Source of the DNA: Asticcacaulis excentricus CB 48
GTDB taxonomy: Bacteria > Pseudomonadota > Alphaproteobacteria > Caulobacterales > Caulobacteraceae
DNA: 64,000 nucleotides
Direction: 5' to 3'
Assembly: GCF_000175215.2 (NCBI RefSeq)
Contig: NC_014816.1
Location: 1,981,001-2,045,000, forward strand
Below the pieces are notes generated by a model. The model saw only the letters and a list, made by a program, of their open reading frames with translations, was not told the DNA's origin and ran no database searches. Position 1 is the first letter of the stretch. The number at the start of each line of letters is the position of its first letter. Of the stretch, positions 1 through 8,760 are shown piece after piece. The position numbers were made by a program, and so were the translations under genes.

Positions 1-98
1 TGAGTCTGGTTTACGCTATGGCTCTGAGCTTTCACGCTCGATGCCACGACAACACCTGAAGCCACGGCCCCGCTCAAAAATGCCCGTTTGGACAGCAT
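1..98 (-). CDS. Secreted protein, N-terminal fragment (continues off the window)
   Basis: Reading the minus strand, an ATG at 98 opens a frame that runs off the left edge (32 codons visible). The start is preceded by a purine-rich GGAGCGGGG ribosome site about 6 to 10 bases upstream. The visible peptide begins MLSKRAFLSG and has a short basic start, a hydrophobic stretch rich in Ala/Val and a signal-peptidase-I-like end (VKA before Gln, near residue 25). This looks like an exported protein. The mature part is outside the window, so the function cannot be named. Confidence 0.6.
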   Translation of the reverse strand, partial: MLSKRAFLSGAVASGVVVASSVKAQSHSVNQT

Positions 99-163
99 TA
101 CCCCGCTCCTGCACTCAAAATTGGATACGACCTAACGCAGGTCTGTTGCGGCTGGAAAGATTA

Positions 164-191
164 TCTGAAACGTTCAGAACCCAATATTGGG
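164..191. promoter_or_regulatory. Two adjacent palindromes upstream of the secreted gene
   Basis: TCTGAA-ACG-TTCAGA (164-178) is a 6+6 inverted repeat, followed at once by the perfect 12-base palindrome CCCAATATTGGG (180-191). They lie 66 to 93 bases upstream of the minus-strand start at 98, where an operator for that gene would be expected. Nothing else coding is visible between 99 and 433. The binding protein is unknown. Confidence 0.4.
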
Positions 192-433
192 ATGTCGCTT
201 TGTGTCGCGCTTTCAAGAACACATAAAACATTCTCATCCTGAATGGTTACAGGAAACACGCGCCCGTCACGTAATTTTATGCGAATGGCCGCGCTCAAGT
301 GACTAAGATGAAGTGCGGCAATCTTACCACCAGTCTAATCGAAATACCTCTCTGTTATTCGATTTAGCCATTAAAAACGGGGGATCATGCCGCCCTGAGT
401 TTGGGAATAACTACCTGACCCAGCGAAAAGGCA

Positions 434-3091
434 TTACGGCACGTAATTCAGGATCGGGCTCAACCACCGCTCCGCCTCATCAACGCTCCAGCCCTTGCGG
501 CGGGCATAGTCTTCGACCTGATCCTTTTCAATCTTGCCGACACCGAAATAGTGCGATTTTGGATGCGCGAAATAAAGGCCTGATACCGAGGCCGGCGGCG
601 TCATGGCCAGGCTTTCGGTCAGTTGCATCCCCGCCTGGACCCGCGCATCCAGGAGATCGAACAGTGTCCATTTTTCGGTGTGGTCGGGCTGCGCCGGATA
701 GCCGGGCGCCGGGCGAATGCCCTTATACTGCTCGGCGATCAGACCGGCGACATCAAGGTCTTCGTCTGCTGCATAGGCCCAAAGTTCGCGCCGCACGCGC
801 TTGTGCAGGGCTTCGGCAAAGGCTTCGGCCAGACGGTCCGCCAAAGCGGTGGCCAGAATCGCGTTGTAATCATCACCCGCCGCCTTGAACTTCGCTGCGA
901 TCTCCATTTCGCCATGCCCAGCGGTGACGGCGAAGCCGCCGATCCAGTCTGGCGTGCCCTTAGGAGCGATAAAGTCCGACAGAGCGGTGTTTGACTGATC
1001 GTCGCGCGTCTTCTTCATCTGTTGTCGCAGGGTGTGGAAACGCGCAATAACCTTTGAGCGCGTCTCGTCTTCATAGACTTCAATATCGTCGTCTTCAGTG
1101 GCATTGGCGGGCCAGAAGCCGACGACGCCGCGCGCCTCAAACCATTTTTCGTCCAGAATGCGTTTCAGCATAGCCCTAGCGTCAGCATAGAGGGTGGTGG
1201 CTGCCTCGCCCACAATCTCGTCCTCAAGGATGTCCGGGAAGCGCCCGGCCAGCTCCCAGGTGGCAAAAAACGGCGTCCAGTCGATATGGTCGGCCAGATC
1301 GTGTAGGTCATAGGGGCTGAAGGTGCGCGTACCGAGGAAGGTCGGAGCTAAGGGCGCTTCGGACGCAAAGTCGATGACGAACTTCTTTGAACGCGCTTCC
1401 GTCAGGTCGGAGCGCGGCTTCTGATCGCCCTTGCCATAGGCCAGACGCACCTTCTCATAGTCGGCGCGCGTATCGGCGATGAACTGCGCCTTGTCGCTGT
1501 CGGACAGCAGTTGCGACACAACGCCTACGGCACGCGAGGCATCGAGCACGTAAACGGTCTGGCCGTTGCTATAGCCAGGCTCAATCTTCACCGCAGTGTG
1601 GGTTTTAGAGGTCGTCGCCCCGCCAATCAGCAACGGAATGTCAAAGCCCTGACGCTGCATTTCGCGCGCTACAAACACCATTTCATCCAAAGACGGCGTG
1701 ATCAGGCCTGAGAGGCCGATCATATCAACCTTATGCTTTTTGGCTTCCTCAAGGATGCGATCGGCTGGCACCATCACCCCCAGATCGACCACCTCATAAT
1801 TGTTACATTGCAAGACCACGCCGACGATATTTTTGCCGATGTCGTGCACGTCGCCCTTGACCGTGGCCATCAGAATCTTGCCGGCCGACTGGTGCTCTGC
1901 GCCATCTTTTTCAGCCTCCATGAAGGGCATCAGATAGGCAACCGACTGCTTCATGACACGGGCGGATTTGACCACCTGTGGCAGGAACATCTTGCCCGCC
2001 CCAAACAGGTCTCCGACGACGTTCATCCCGGCCATCAGCGGGCCTTCGATAACATGCAGAGGACGCTCAGCCTTTTGCCGCGCCTCTTCGGTATCGGCTT
2101 CGATAAATTCGGTGATGCCGTGCACCAGCGCGTGTTTGAGCCGTTCTTCGACAGTGCCTTCGCGCCAGGCCAGCGTCTTCGCCTCGACCTGCCCCTTTTC
2201 CCCCTTGTATTTGGGGGCCAGATCGACCAGCCATTCGGTATTCGACACATTATGGCGTTGCGGGCGATTCAGGATCACATCCTCGACCGCTTCGCGCAGC
2301 TCCGCGTCGATATCGTCATAGACGGGCAGGTCACCGGCATTGACGATGCCCATATCCATGCCGGCCTTGATGGCATGATACAGGAACACCGAGTGGATAG
2401 CGCGGCGCACCGGCTCATTGCCACGGAAGGAGAAGCTGACGTTCGACACGCCACCCGATATGCGCGCAAAGGGCAGTGTCTGCTTGATCGTGCGCGTCGC
2501 TTCGATAAAGTCCACGGCGTAGTTGTCGTGTTCCTCGATCCCAGTCGCCACTGCGAAGATATTGGGGTCGAAGATGATGTCTTCTGGCGGGAAGCCCACC
2601 TCGTTGACAAGGATGTTGTAGGCGCGCGTACAGATGTCGATCTTGCGCGCCGCGGTGTCAGCCTGCCCCACCTCGTCAAAGGCCATGACCACTACCGCCG
2701 CCCCATATTTTAGACATTCGCGGGCGTGATGGCGGAAGATATCCTCACCTTCTTTCATCGAGATGGAGTTGACGATAGCCTTGCCCTGAACGCACTTCAG
2801 ACCCGCCTCGATCACCTCCCATTTCGACGAGTCGATCATCACCGGCACGCGGGCGATATCGGGTTCGGCCGCCAGCAAGTTGAGGAAAGTCGTCATGGCC
2901 TTGACCGCATCAAGGAGGCCTTCGTCCATATTGATGTCGATAATTTGCGCCCCGGCCTCCACCTGCTGACGCGCCACATCGAGCGCGGCGGTGTAATTGC
3001 CTTCGACGATCAGCTTACGGAACTTCGCCGAGCCCGTGACATTGGTGCGTTCGCCGATATTGATGAAGGTGGGGGTCATAATCGTGGTCAT
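434..3091 (-). CDS. metH: Methionine synthase, C-terminal part (pterin, cobalamin and activation domains)
   Basis: Cobalamin-dependent methionine synthase without its homocysteine domain, 885 residues. It begins with the pterin-binding domain (INIGERTNVTGS near residue 11, then DINMDEG and MIDSSKWEV), followed by the cobalamin cap, the B12-binding domain with the DVHDIG motif (lower cobalt ligand His416) and a C-terminal SAM-dependent activation domain. The protein should carry the methyl group from methyltetrahydrofolate to cobalamin and regenerate oxidised cobalamin. The missing homocysteine domain is encoded separately at 5003-6067, and three unrelated genes lie between. It is the last gene of the minus-strand methionine operon, 6 bases after the gene upstream. 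ATG start at 3091, with a second Met four codons later. The split of MetH into two polypeptides is, to my knowledge, also seen in Caulobacter. Confidence 0.95.
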   Translation of the reverse strand: MTTIMTPTFINIGERTNVTGSAKFRKLIVEGNYTAALDVARQQVEAGAQIIDINMDEGLLDAVKAMTTFLNLLAAEPDIARVPVMIDSSKWEVIEAGLKCVQGKAIVNSISMKEGEDIFRHHARECLKYGAAVVVMAFDEVGQADTAARKIDICTRAYNILVNEVGFPPEDIIFDPNIFAVATGIEEHDNYAVDFIEATRTIKQTLPFARISGGVSNVSFSFRGNEPVRRAIHSVFLYHAIKAGMDMGIVNAGDLPVYDDIDAELREAVEDVILNRPQRHNVSNTEWLVDLAPKYKGEKGQVEAKTLAWREGTVEERLKHALVHGITEFIEADTEEARQKAERPLHVIEGPLMAGMNVVGDLFGAGKMFLPQVVKSARVMKQSVAYLMPFMEAEKDGAEHQSAGKILMATVKGDVHDIGKNIVGVVLQCNNYEVVDLGVMVPADRILEEAKKHKVDMIGLSGLITPSLDEMVFVAREMQRQGFDIPLLIGGATTSKTHTAVKIEPGYSNGQTVYVLDASRAVGVVSQLLSDSDKAQFIADTRADYEKVRLAYGKGDQKPRSDLTEARSKKFVIDFASEAPLAPTFLGTRTFSPYDLHDLADHIDWTPFFATWELAGRFPDILEDEIVGEAATTLYADARAMLKRILDEKWFEARGVVGFWPANATEDDDIEVYEDETRSKVIARFHTLRQQMKKTRDDQSNTALSDFIAPKGTPDWIGGFAVTAGHGEMEIAAKFKAAGDDYNAILATALADRLAEAFAEALHKRVRRELWAYAADEDLDVAGLIAEQYKGIRPAPGYPAQPDHTEKWTLFDLLDARVQAGMQLTESLAMTPPASVSGLYFAHPKSHYFGVGKIEKDQVEDYARRKGWSVDEAERWLSPILNYVP

Positions 3092-3097
3092 GCGCGC

Positions 3098-3484
3098 TTA
3101 ATCGTCTTTTACGGGCGTAATATCAAGGTCGGAAACATGGGCCGCCAGTCGCCGCAGTGCCGGTTCGAGCAGGCCCTGTGCGTGCACTCGCACCAGAGGC
3201 GTGTCGATCCACCGCGCCTGCGCCAGCCAGCCGTGGATGTGCAGCAGCAGGGCATTGGGGGTCGAGCCATGAACAGCTGCGCTCAGTTGGGACCAGTCCG
3301 GCGGACTGGGCACGCCGGGGGCCGCAGCCGCAAAGGCCGCGTCGCTCAGGCGGTATTCGGTCAGAACCAGCGTCAGCTCGTCGTAAAACGGCTGATCGAC
3401 GCGCAACTCGTCCGGCGTAACGTCCTTCAGCACATCGGCGGCGATCAGCAGACGATCCGACCAGTTGTCGGTAACCTGTGTCAA
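3098..3484 (-). CDS. Hypothetical protein, 128 aa
   Basis: I do not recognise the family. The acidic protein begins MTQVTDNWSD and appears mostly alpha-helical, with no signal peptide, membrane segment or clear catalytic motif. The start is a TTG at 3484 that overlaps the TGA of the upstream gene by four bases (TTGA), which implies translational coupling. It ends 6 bases before the C-terminal methionine synthase gene. The tight packing in the met operon shows it is expressed, but its role in methionine synthesis, if any, is unknown. Confidence 0.65.
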   Translation of the reverse strand: MTQVTDNWSDRLLIAADVLKDVTPDELRVDQPFYDELTLVLTEYRLSDAAFAAAAPGVPSPPDWSQLSAAVHGSTPNALLLHIHGWLAQARWIDTPLVRVHAQGLLEPALRRLAAHVSDLDITPVKDD

Positions 3485-3951
3485 TTGGCAAACCGGATGG
3501 ACTTGAGGAGAAAGAACACGGTTCCGGGCTTTCCTTCGGGTTGCGGCCTGTAGGCCCCCACAGCATCCAGCACCCTTACGGCAATCGCCGTCATCTCCCA
3601 GCCGAGGGAATTGAGTTCGTCGTCTTCAAGATAGGTCGTTGTCAGTTCTTCGATCTCGTTGTCGAGACCGAACTGCCAAACCTTTTCCAAATCCTGCGTA
3701 ACATGGTCCGGCCAGTGGCTGTTGCGAACGCCCCACATCCAGTTCTTTGATCCCGTCGTTCCCACAACCTGAATATCGGCTATGACTTTTGGAACACCCT
3801 CATCCGAAAAAATCAGGGTCCCCACATCCACATCATAGTCCCAGCGAGGATAGCCACTGATCCCGTACTGCGCAGACAATATCTCCTGCTTGTCCATCAA
3901 CTGATGGAACGCCTCGTGCTTCCAGTCTTCGTACCAATCCGGCGCATTCAT
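3481..3951 (-). CDS. Hypothetical protein (possibly DUF6882-like), 156 aa
   Basis: Soluble acidic protein starting MNAPDWYEDW. The middle carries a Trp-rich stretch (KNWMWGVRNSHWPDHV, about residues 69-84) that recalls the WxWxWxN pattern of DUF6882-type proteins; this family assignment is tentative. No signal peptide or membrane segment. The gene is co-directional with its neighbours, its stop overlaps the next start by four bases, and it starts about 55 bases after the Ddl-like gene. Function is unknown. It is one of three genes lying between the two methionine synthase halves. Confidence 0.65.
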   Translation of the reverse strand: MNAPDWYEDWKHEAFHQLMDKQEILSAQYGISGYPRWDYDVDVGTLIFSDEGVPKVIADIQVVGTTGSKNWMWGVRNSHWPDHVTQDLEKVWQFGLDNEIEELTTTYLEDDELNSLGWEMTAIAVRVLDAVGAYRPQPEGKPGTVFFLLKSIRFAN

Positions 3952-4005
3952 GCGGGTCTCCCTGAAGCCCTTGGCGACATCCTACCCCTGACATCAGAGG
4001 AGGGG

Positions 4006-4995
4006 TTAAGCCCGCGCCCGTTTGATCGCAATATCGACCTGACCGTGCAGGAACTCGACAAAGCCAATTCCCTGCGCCGCGAGCGCCTTGGGGTATAGCG
4101 ACGAGGCTGTCATACCCGGCAGGGTGTTGGTTTCGATAAACACCGGCCCCTTATCAGAGACGATGAAATCCGACCGCGTATAGCCCCGGCACGATAGGGC
4201 CTTATGCGCGGCGATAGCCAGCCGCTGGATCTCTGCTATCACCTCCGGCGCAAAGCGTGCGGGGCAGATTTCCTGCGTCTTGTTGGACAGATATTTGGAA
4301 TGGTAATCAAAGGCCCCGCGGTCCGGGATGATCTCGATGGGCGGCAGCGCGATCAGCGACCCGTCGGTCTGCTCCAGCACGGCGCAGGTGGCCTCGGCCC
4401 CTGTCACAAACGGTTCGATCAGATAGGGCTGTTCTTTGGCAGCGTCGCGCACCGCCACGAGGTCATTGGTTGAGTTGACGAAGATGAGGCCGAAGCTCGA
4501 CCCGTCCTGCGCCGGCTTCGCAACCAACTTGCCATATTCGGCAAAAGCGGCGTCAAGCTCGCTGAGCGCAATGCCCGCCGGTGACGACACACCAGCGCAA
4601 GCCGCAAAGCGCTTGGCCGACACCTTGTCAAATGCCAGATGCGAAGCCGCCGAACCGGAGCCGGTGAAGGGCACGCCCCTCGCCTCGCACTTGACCTGAA
4701 ATTCGCCGTTCTCGGCAATACCACCGTGCAGCCCAAGCACCAGCACACGGTCTTCGGCGGCGGCCCGATCCAGGGCCTGATCAATGGTTCCAAGATCGTG
4801 GCCATCGGCGCGGAACGGCACCTCGAACGGTCGCTGATGGCCCAAAAGCGCCAATGATGAGGCTTCATAGACGTGATTGTCCTCGTCCCAGAACCACAGA
4901 TCGCCTTCGGGAAGGGCCTTGTGCAGGGACTGGGTGGTGGCGACGGCCACCAGGCGCTCGCGGCTCAGGCCGCCGAAAAGCAGGGTCAGGCGCAT
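4006..4995 (-). CDS. D-alanine--D-alanine ligase family protein (ATP-grasp)
   Basis: A 329-residue protein of the D-Ala-D-Ala ligase family. It opens with MRLTLLFGGLSRER, the usual GGxSxE-like N-terminal motif but with Arg-Glu spacing altered. It continues with LGLHGGIAENGEFQ, an ATP-grasp core (LVAKPAQDGSSFGL) and the C-terminal metal-binding motif FIETNTLPGMT. Length is normal for Ddl. It may make D-Ala-D-Ala for peptidoglycan or ligate another substrate. The position inside a methionine operon, away from the mur/fts cluster, and the altered first motif make a second, non-mur ligase plausible. It starts 7 bases after the stop of the homocysteine methyltransferase gene. Confidence 0.8.
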   Translation of the reverse strand: MRLTLLFGGLSRERLVAVATTQSLHKALPEGDLWFWDEDNHVYEASSLALLGHQRPFEVPFRADGHDLGTIDQALDRAAAEDRVLVLGLHGGIAENGEFQVKCEARGVPFTGSGSAASHLAFDKVSAKRFAACAGVSSPAGIALSELDAAFAEYGKLVAKPAQDGSSFGLIFVNSTNDLVAVRDAAKEQPYLIEPFVTGAEATCAVLEQTDGSLIALPPIEIIPDRGAFDYHSKYLSNKTQEICPARFAPEVIAEIQRLAIAAHKALSCRGYTRSDFIVSDKGPVFIETNTLPGMTASSLYPKALAAQGIGFVEFLHGQVDIAIKRARA

Positions 4996-5002
4996 AACAA
5001 CC

Positions 5003-6067
5003 TCAATTCAGTTCGAACGGTTCAAGGCCAGCCAGACGCAGGGCCCGCGGGCGCTCAGGCGGAACGCGCGGCGCAATACCGCGTACCTCGTCAGCAACGT
5101 GTTTGATATGGTCAGGCGTTGTGCCGCAGCAGCCCCCCAAAATATTGATCAGCCCGTCCTTAGCCCATTCGTGCAGTTCGTGGGCTGTTTCGTGGGGCTG
5201 CTCGTCATACTGCCCCATGGCGTTGGGCAGGCCAGCATTAGGATAGGCGGCAACCAGCGTATCCGCCACTCGTGCCAGCTCCGCGATATGCGGGCGCATC
5301 AGGTCAGCTCCGAGAGCGCAGTTAAAGCCGATGGCAAACGGTTTGGCGTGCTTAACCGAGTTCCAGAAGGCCTCCGCCGTCTGCCCGCTGAGGGTACGGC
5401 CCGAGCGGTCGGTGATGGTGCCCGAAATCCAGATCGGCAGCTTGTCCAGTCCCTCGTCCTCAAGGTCCATAATTGCTTTCAGCGCCGCCTTGCAGTTAAG
5501 GGTGTCGGTGATGGTCTCAACCAGATAGAGGTCCACGCCCCCCTCATTCAGGGCGCGGATTTGGTGCTTATAGGCCGCATAGACCTGATCAAAGGTGACG
5601 CTGCGCGCACCGGGATCGTTAACGTCCGACGACATGGACAGCATCTTGTTCAGCGGCCCGATCGAGCCCGCCACAAAGCGCGGTTTTTCTGGCTGCTGTG
5701 CCGTCCAGGCATCGGCGCACGCGCGCGCCAGCTTCGCCCCTTCGAAATTGATGTCCCAGCACGCCTGCGCATCAAGGTGGTAGTCGTCCATAGCAATGGT
5801 CGTCGCCGAGAAAGTATTGGTCTCGGAAATATCGGCGCCGGCCGCATAGTATTGGTTATGCAAGTCGGTAATGATGTCCGGGCGCGTTAGGCATAGGATG
5901 TCATTATTGCCCTTCATCTGACCGACATGGTCCTTAAAGCGCTCACCGCGGAAATCCTGTTCATCCAGGCCACGCCGCTGGATCATCACGCCCCATGATC
6001 CGTCTAGGATGAGGATACGTTCCTTTGCTGCGGCTTTCAGAGTGTCAATGCGGTCCTGACGAGTCAT
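5003..6067 (-). CDS. metH: Methionine synthase, N-terminal part (homocysteine methyltransferase domain)
   Basis: A 354-residue homocysteine S-methyltransferase domain. It begins MTRQDRID and has the LILDGSWGVMIQ opening of the family. The zinc-binding cysteines are visible as GFNCALG and GGCCGTTP near the C-terminus. It should bind zinc-activated homocysteine and receive the methyl group from cobalamin on the partner polypeptide encoded at 434-3091. I place the start at the ATG at 6067, because the longer reading would run into the hairpin at 6080-6101. The protein ends after this domain, so the normal fused enzyme is here made as two chains. Confidence 0.92.
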   Translation of the reverse strand: MTRQDRIDTLKAAAKERILILDGSWGVMIQRRGLDEQDFRGERFKDHVGQMKGNNDILCLTRPDIITDLHNQYYAAGADISETNTFSATTIAMDDYHLDAQACWDINFEGAKLARACADAWTAQQPEKPRFVAGSIGPLNKMLSMSSDVNDPGARSVTFDQVYAAYKHQIRALNEGGVDLYLVETITDTLNCKAALKAIMDLEDEGLDKLPIWISGTITDRSGRTLSGQTAEAFWNSVKHAKPFAIGFNCALGADLMRPHIAELARVADTLVAAYPNAGLPNAMGQYDEQPHETAHELHEWAKDGLINILGGCCGTTPDHIKHVADEVRGIAPRVPPERPRALRLAGLEPFELN

Positions 6068-6079
6068 ATCTGTCTCCCC

Positions 6080-6101
6080 CCTCCCCTGCACGCAGGGGAG
6101 G
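6080..6101. repeat. Hairpin repeat of the dispersed CTCCC/GGGAG family
   Basis: A perfect 10-base-pair stem, CCTCCCCTGC / GCAGGGGAGG, with a two-base loop (AC). It sits between the methyltransferase gene (ending 6108) and the start of the metH N-terminal gene. Related hairpins with CTCCC and GGGAG arms occur in at least seven other gaps in this window. Confidence 0.6.
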
Positions 6102-6107
6102 AGCGTG

Positions 6108-6833
6108 TTAATTGCGCTTCCGCAGAAGCAGGTTCAGTTCGCTGTTCCATTCCGGCGGCAGCAGTGCCAAAGGACTGGAGCGGCGCGTTTCGATCACAAA
6201 GTGCGCCTTCACGCGCGCCAGCAGATCGCGATAATCAAAGCCCAGATGGTGCGGGTAGTAGCCCCCGCCGCCTTCAAAGTCCACTCGCTCGCGCTCGAAA
6301 CGGATATCGCCGCGTGCCGCCTGCGCGATACGATCACGGTCCGTATCGAAGTCCGCCCGCCGACGCCCGCGGAACCAACCCTTCACCCATGACACCGGCC
6401 CCGTCTCGACCGGTACGCCGACGATCAGCACGCCATCGGGCTTCAAAAGCCGATGCATCTGCGCCAGCGCCGCCTCCGTCTCCTCCGGTGGCAGGTGCTC
6501 GAACACCTCCAAACAGAAGATCGCGTCCGCACGGGCAGCGGGGATCCCCTCGATACCGGCGACTACCGTAACGCCGCTCAGCGCGCCGACGTGTGCCTCC
6601 GCCTGCGCGCGCAACTGCGCTGACGGCTCAAAGCAGATGACTTCCCCGTCGGGACAGGCCTGACATAGCTTTCGCGCCAGTTCACCATCACCGGCGCCGT
6701 AGTCGATACTGAGCGCGGGACGCCGACCTCTTAGAAGGGCAATCGCGTCATCGAAGCGCTTGCGTTGCAGATAGCGCTTGAACGGATTGGGGTCCGCCCG
6801 CGTAATCGAAGCGTAGTCAGGCTGAGGGGTCAT
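6108..6833 (-). CDS. Class I SAM-dependent methyltransferase
   Basis: A 241-residue Methyltransf_23/11-type protein. The SAM-binding motif I is IDYGAGDGELAR (about residue 44), followed by ICFEPS (acidic residue at the end of strand 2), FCLEVFEHLPPEE (motif IV region) and LLKPDGVLIVGVPVE (post-motif III). The substrate cannot be told from sequence; EHLPP-type proteins often act on small molecules, lipids or sugars. The gene lies in the methionine operon, 11 bases after the stop of metF, so it shares control with SAM-cycle genes. Confidence 0.8.
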   Translation of the reverse strand: MTPQPDYASITRADPNPFKRYLQRKRFDDAIALLRGRRPALSIDYGAGDGELARKLCQACPDGEVICFEPSAQLRAQAEAHVGALSGVTVVAGIEGIPAARADAIFCLEVFEHLPPEETEAALAQMHRLLKPDGVLIVGVPVETGPVSWVKGWFRGRRRADFDTDRDRIAQAARGDIRFERERVDFEGGGGYYPHHLGFDYRDLLARVKAHFVIETRRSSPLALLPPEWNSELNLLLRKRN

Positions 6834-6844
6834 TAAAGGTGTAA

Positions 6845-7771
6845 TCAGGCAGCAGAGGTGCGACTGTCCCTTAGTCCTAGAACGCGACAGATGGAATAGA
6901 CCAGTTCGGCGCGGTTAAGCGTGTAGAAGTGAAAATGGTTCACACCTTCGCGCTCCAGCCCGAGCACCTGCTCGACCGCCACGGCCGAGGCCAGCAGTTT
7001 GCGCGTCTCCGCGTCGTCGTCGAGACCTTGGAAAAGCTCTTGCAGCCAGTCGGGCACCGCCGCTTCGCAGGCCGTCGCCATCTTTCGCAGGCCCTTGAAA
7101 TTGGTGACCGGCATGATGCCCGGCGTCAGATCAATCTGAATGCCCGCATCGGCCACGGCATCGCGGAAGCGTAGGAAGGTTTCCGGCTCAAAGAAAAACT
7201 GGCTGATGCCACGCGTCGCCCCGGCATCGACCTTCTGACGCAGCACGTCGAGATCAAAGTCCAGAGACGGCGACTGCGGGTGTTTTTCCGGATAGACGCC
7301 GACACTGACTTCAAAATCGCCGATGCGGCGGATGGCGGCGGTAAGCTCAGTGGCGTTCTGATAGCCGTCCGGGCGCGGCGTGTACTGCCCGTCTTGAAGA
7401 CCGCCGGGCGGGTCGCCGCGCAGGGCCACGATGTGGCGCACACCCGCGTTCCAGTATTCGCGGATGACCTCATCGACCTCTTCGCGTGAGGCCTCGACGC
7501 AGGTCAGGTGCGCGGCAGGTTTCATCGCAGTTTCGTCAAGTATGCGCTTTACCGTGCGGTGGGTACGCTCGCGCGTCGACCCCCCCGCCCCATACGTGAC
7601 TGAGACGAAGCTGGGATTCAGCGGCTCCAGACGACGGATGGCTCCCCAGAGGCTCTCCTCCATCTCCGCCGACTTGGGCGGAAAGAACTCAAACGACACA
7701 TTAAGGTGAGACGCCCCGGCGCGAACCGAGCGGGCAATAGCGGATTGAACAAAGGCGGGCGGCGGGGCCAT
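6845..7771 (-). CDS. metF: Methylenetetrahydrofolate reductase
   Basis: A 308-residue MetF, the usual length of the bacterial enzyme. Features include VSFEFFPPKS near residue 25 (active-site Glu), SVTYGAGGSTRERT, HLTCVEAS, and IVALRGDPP, the FAD-barrel motifs in order. It reduces 5,10-methylene-THF to 5-methyl-THF, the methyl donor for the methionine synthase encoded in the same operon. It starts 33 bases after the stop of the ArsR-methyltransferase regulator. A later start is possible because the first 20 residues are not conserved in the family. Confidence 0.95.
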   Translation of the reverse strand: MAPPPAFVQSAIARSVRAGASHLNVSFEFFPPKSAEMEESLWGAIRRLEPLNPSFVSVTYGAGGSTRERTHRTVKRILDETAMKPAAHLTCVEASREEVDEVIREYWNAGVRHIVALRGDPPGGLQDGQYTPRPDGYQNATELTAAIRRIGDFEVSVGVYPEKHPQSPSLDFDLDVLRQKVDAGATRGISQFFFEPETFLRFRDAVADAGIQIDLTPGIMPVTNFKGLRKMATACEAAVPDWLQELFQGLDDDAETRKLLASAVAVEQVLGLEREGVNHFHFYTLNRAELVYSICRVLGLRDSRTSAA

Positions 7772-7804
7772 AAGCGTATTCTCTGTAGCGTTTTATGTGG
7801 TTTA

Positions 7805-8755
7805 TCAGGCTTTTTGCATCAGCCAGATGCGCACGGTCAGTCCAGGCTCCTGATGCGGCGGTAGGGACAGGCTGCGCAAGGACTTGAGCCCGGCCACCTT
7901 CTGCCAGTAGCCCATATCGTCGTCACCGATGCCCAGGCGTCGGTGCTGATATTCGTCGCGCATGATCTCCAGCCGGTGCGGGGCGAAATCGACGATCAGC
8001 AGGCGGCCCCCAGGCTTCAGCAGCCGCGCCGCCTCTTTGAGCGCCTGCCCCGGATCGGGCAGGAAGTGCAGCACCTGATGGATAACGACCAGATCGGCGC
8101 TCTGACCATTGAGCCGCGTGGCGAGGATGTCGCCGTGGCGGAAGTCGATCCCGCTCAGTCCCGCCTCCCGCGTGCGGGCGCGAGCGATGTTGAGCATCTG
8201 CTGCGACAGGTCGAGCCCAATTGCGTATTGCGCGTTCGGCGCCAAAAGGCTTAGCATCCGCCCCGACCCGGTGCCCAGATCGACGAGGGTTTCGACGGGC
8301 GCATCTCCTACCAGCGACTGAATGGCTGCCTCGACCTCGGCGTCATCGACATAGTGCGAGCGGATCTGGTCCCATACCGGGGCGATACTTTCGAAGTAGC
8401 CCTGCGCCGCCTCCAGCCTCTGGCCGCGCACCTCTTCCAGCGCCCGAAGATCGGCGCTGTTTTCATCACCCAGTGCCGTCAAAACGCAGTCAATCAAAGG
8501 CGTCAGGGCGGGATGCTCACTCAGGCGATAGAAGACCCAGGCCCCGTCGGGAAAACGGTCAATGACCCCAGCCTCATTCATCAGCTTGAGGTGGCGCGAA
8601 ATGCGCGGCTGGCTCTGATTGAGAATCCGCACCAATTCCATGACAGACAGTTCTTCATGGGCTAAAAGACGCAAAAGACGCAGACGCGTGGGCTCCCCCA
8701 TCGCCTTTAGTGCCTCCAGCAGCGCTGCTTCGCCCAGTATGTCACTCATTTTCAT
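7805..8755 (-). CDS. ArsR-family regulator fused to a SAM methyltransferase-like domain
   Basis: About 317 residues. The N-terminal third is an ArsR winged helix (MGEPTRLRLLRLLAHEELSV and the recognition helix QSQPRISRHLKLMNEAG). The rest is a class I SAM-binding domain (VDLGTGSGRMLSLLAP, VIHQVLHFLPDPGQAL, LLKPGGRLLIVDFAPH). ArsR proteins of the SahR/SamR type are known regulators of the methionine/SAM cycle in Proteobacteria, and the fused domain would let this one sense SAM or SAH. It is the first gene of the operon, just upstream of metF, so it probably autoregulates. I choose the ATG at 8755 (MKMSD), with 8749 as the alternative. The palindrome at 8761-8782 touches the start. No clear Shine-Dalgarno is seen. 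Confidence 0.85.
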   Translation of the reverse strand: MKMSDILGEAALLEALKAMGEPTRLRLLRLLAHEELSVMELVRILNQSQPRISRHLKLMNEAGVIDRFPDGAWVFYRLSEHPALTPLIDCVLTALGDENSADLRALEEVRGQRLEAAQGYFESIAPVWDQIRSHYVDDAEVEAAIQSLVGDAPVETLVDLGTGSGRMLSLLAPNAQYAIGLDLSQQMLNIARARTREAGLSGIDFRHGDILATRLNGQSADLVVIHQVLHFLPDPGQALKEAARLLKPGGRLLIVDFAPHRLEIMRDEYQHRRLGIGDDDMGYWQKVAGLKSLRSLSLPPHQEPGLTVRIWLMQKA

Positions 8756-8760
8756 ATAAT

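Noticed and set aside
1733..2713. 326-codon plus-strand frame opposite metH
   Set aside because: It lies entirely antisense to the conserved methionine synthase gene; GC-rich codon use commonly opens such frames. No family motif.
4877..5890. 337-codon plus-strand frame across the Ddl-like and metH N-terminal genes
   Set aside because: Antisense to two genes with clear motifs, with no recognisable domain.
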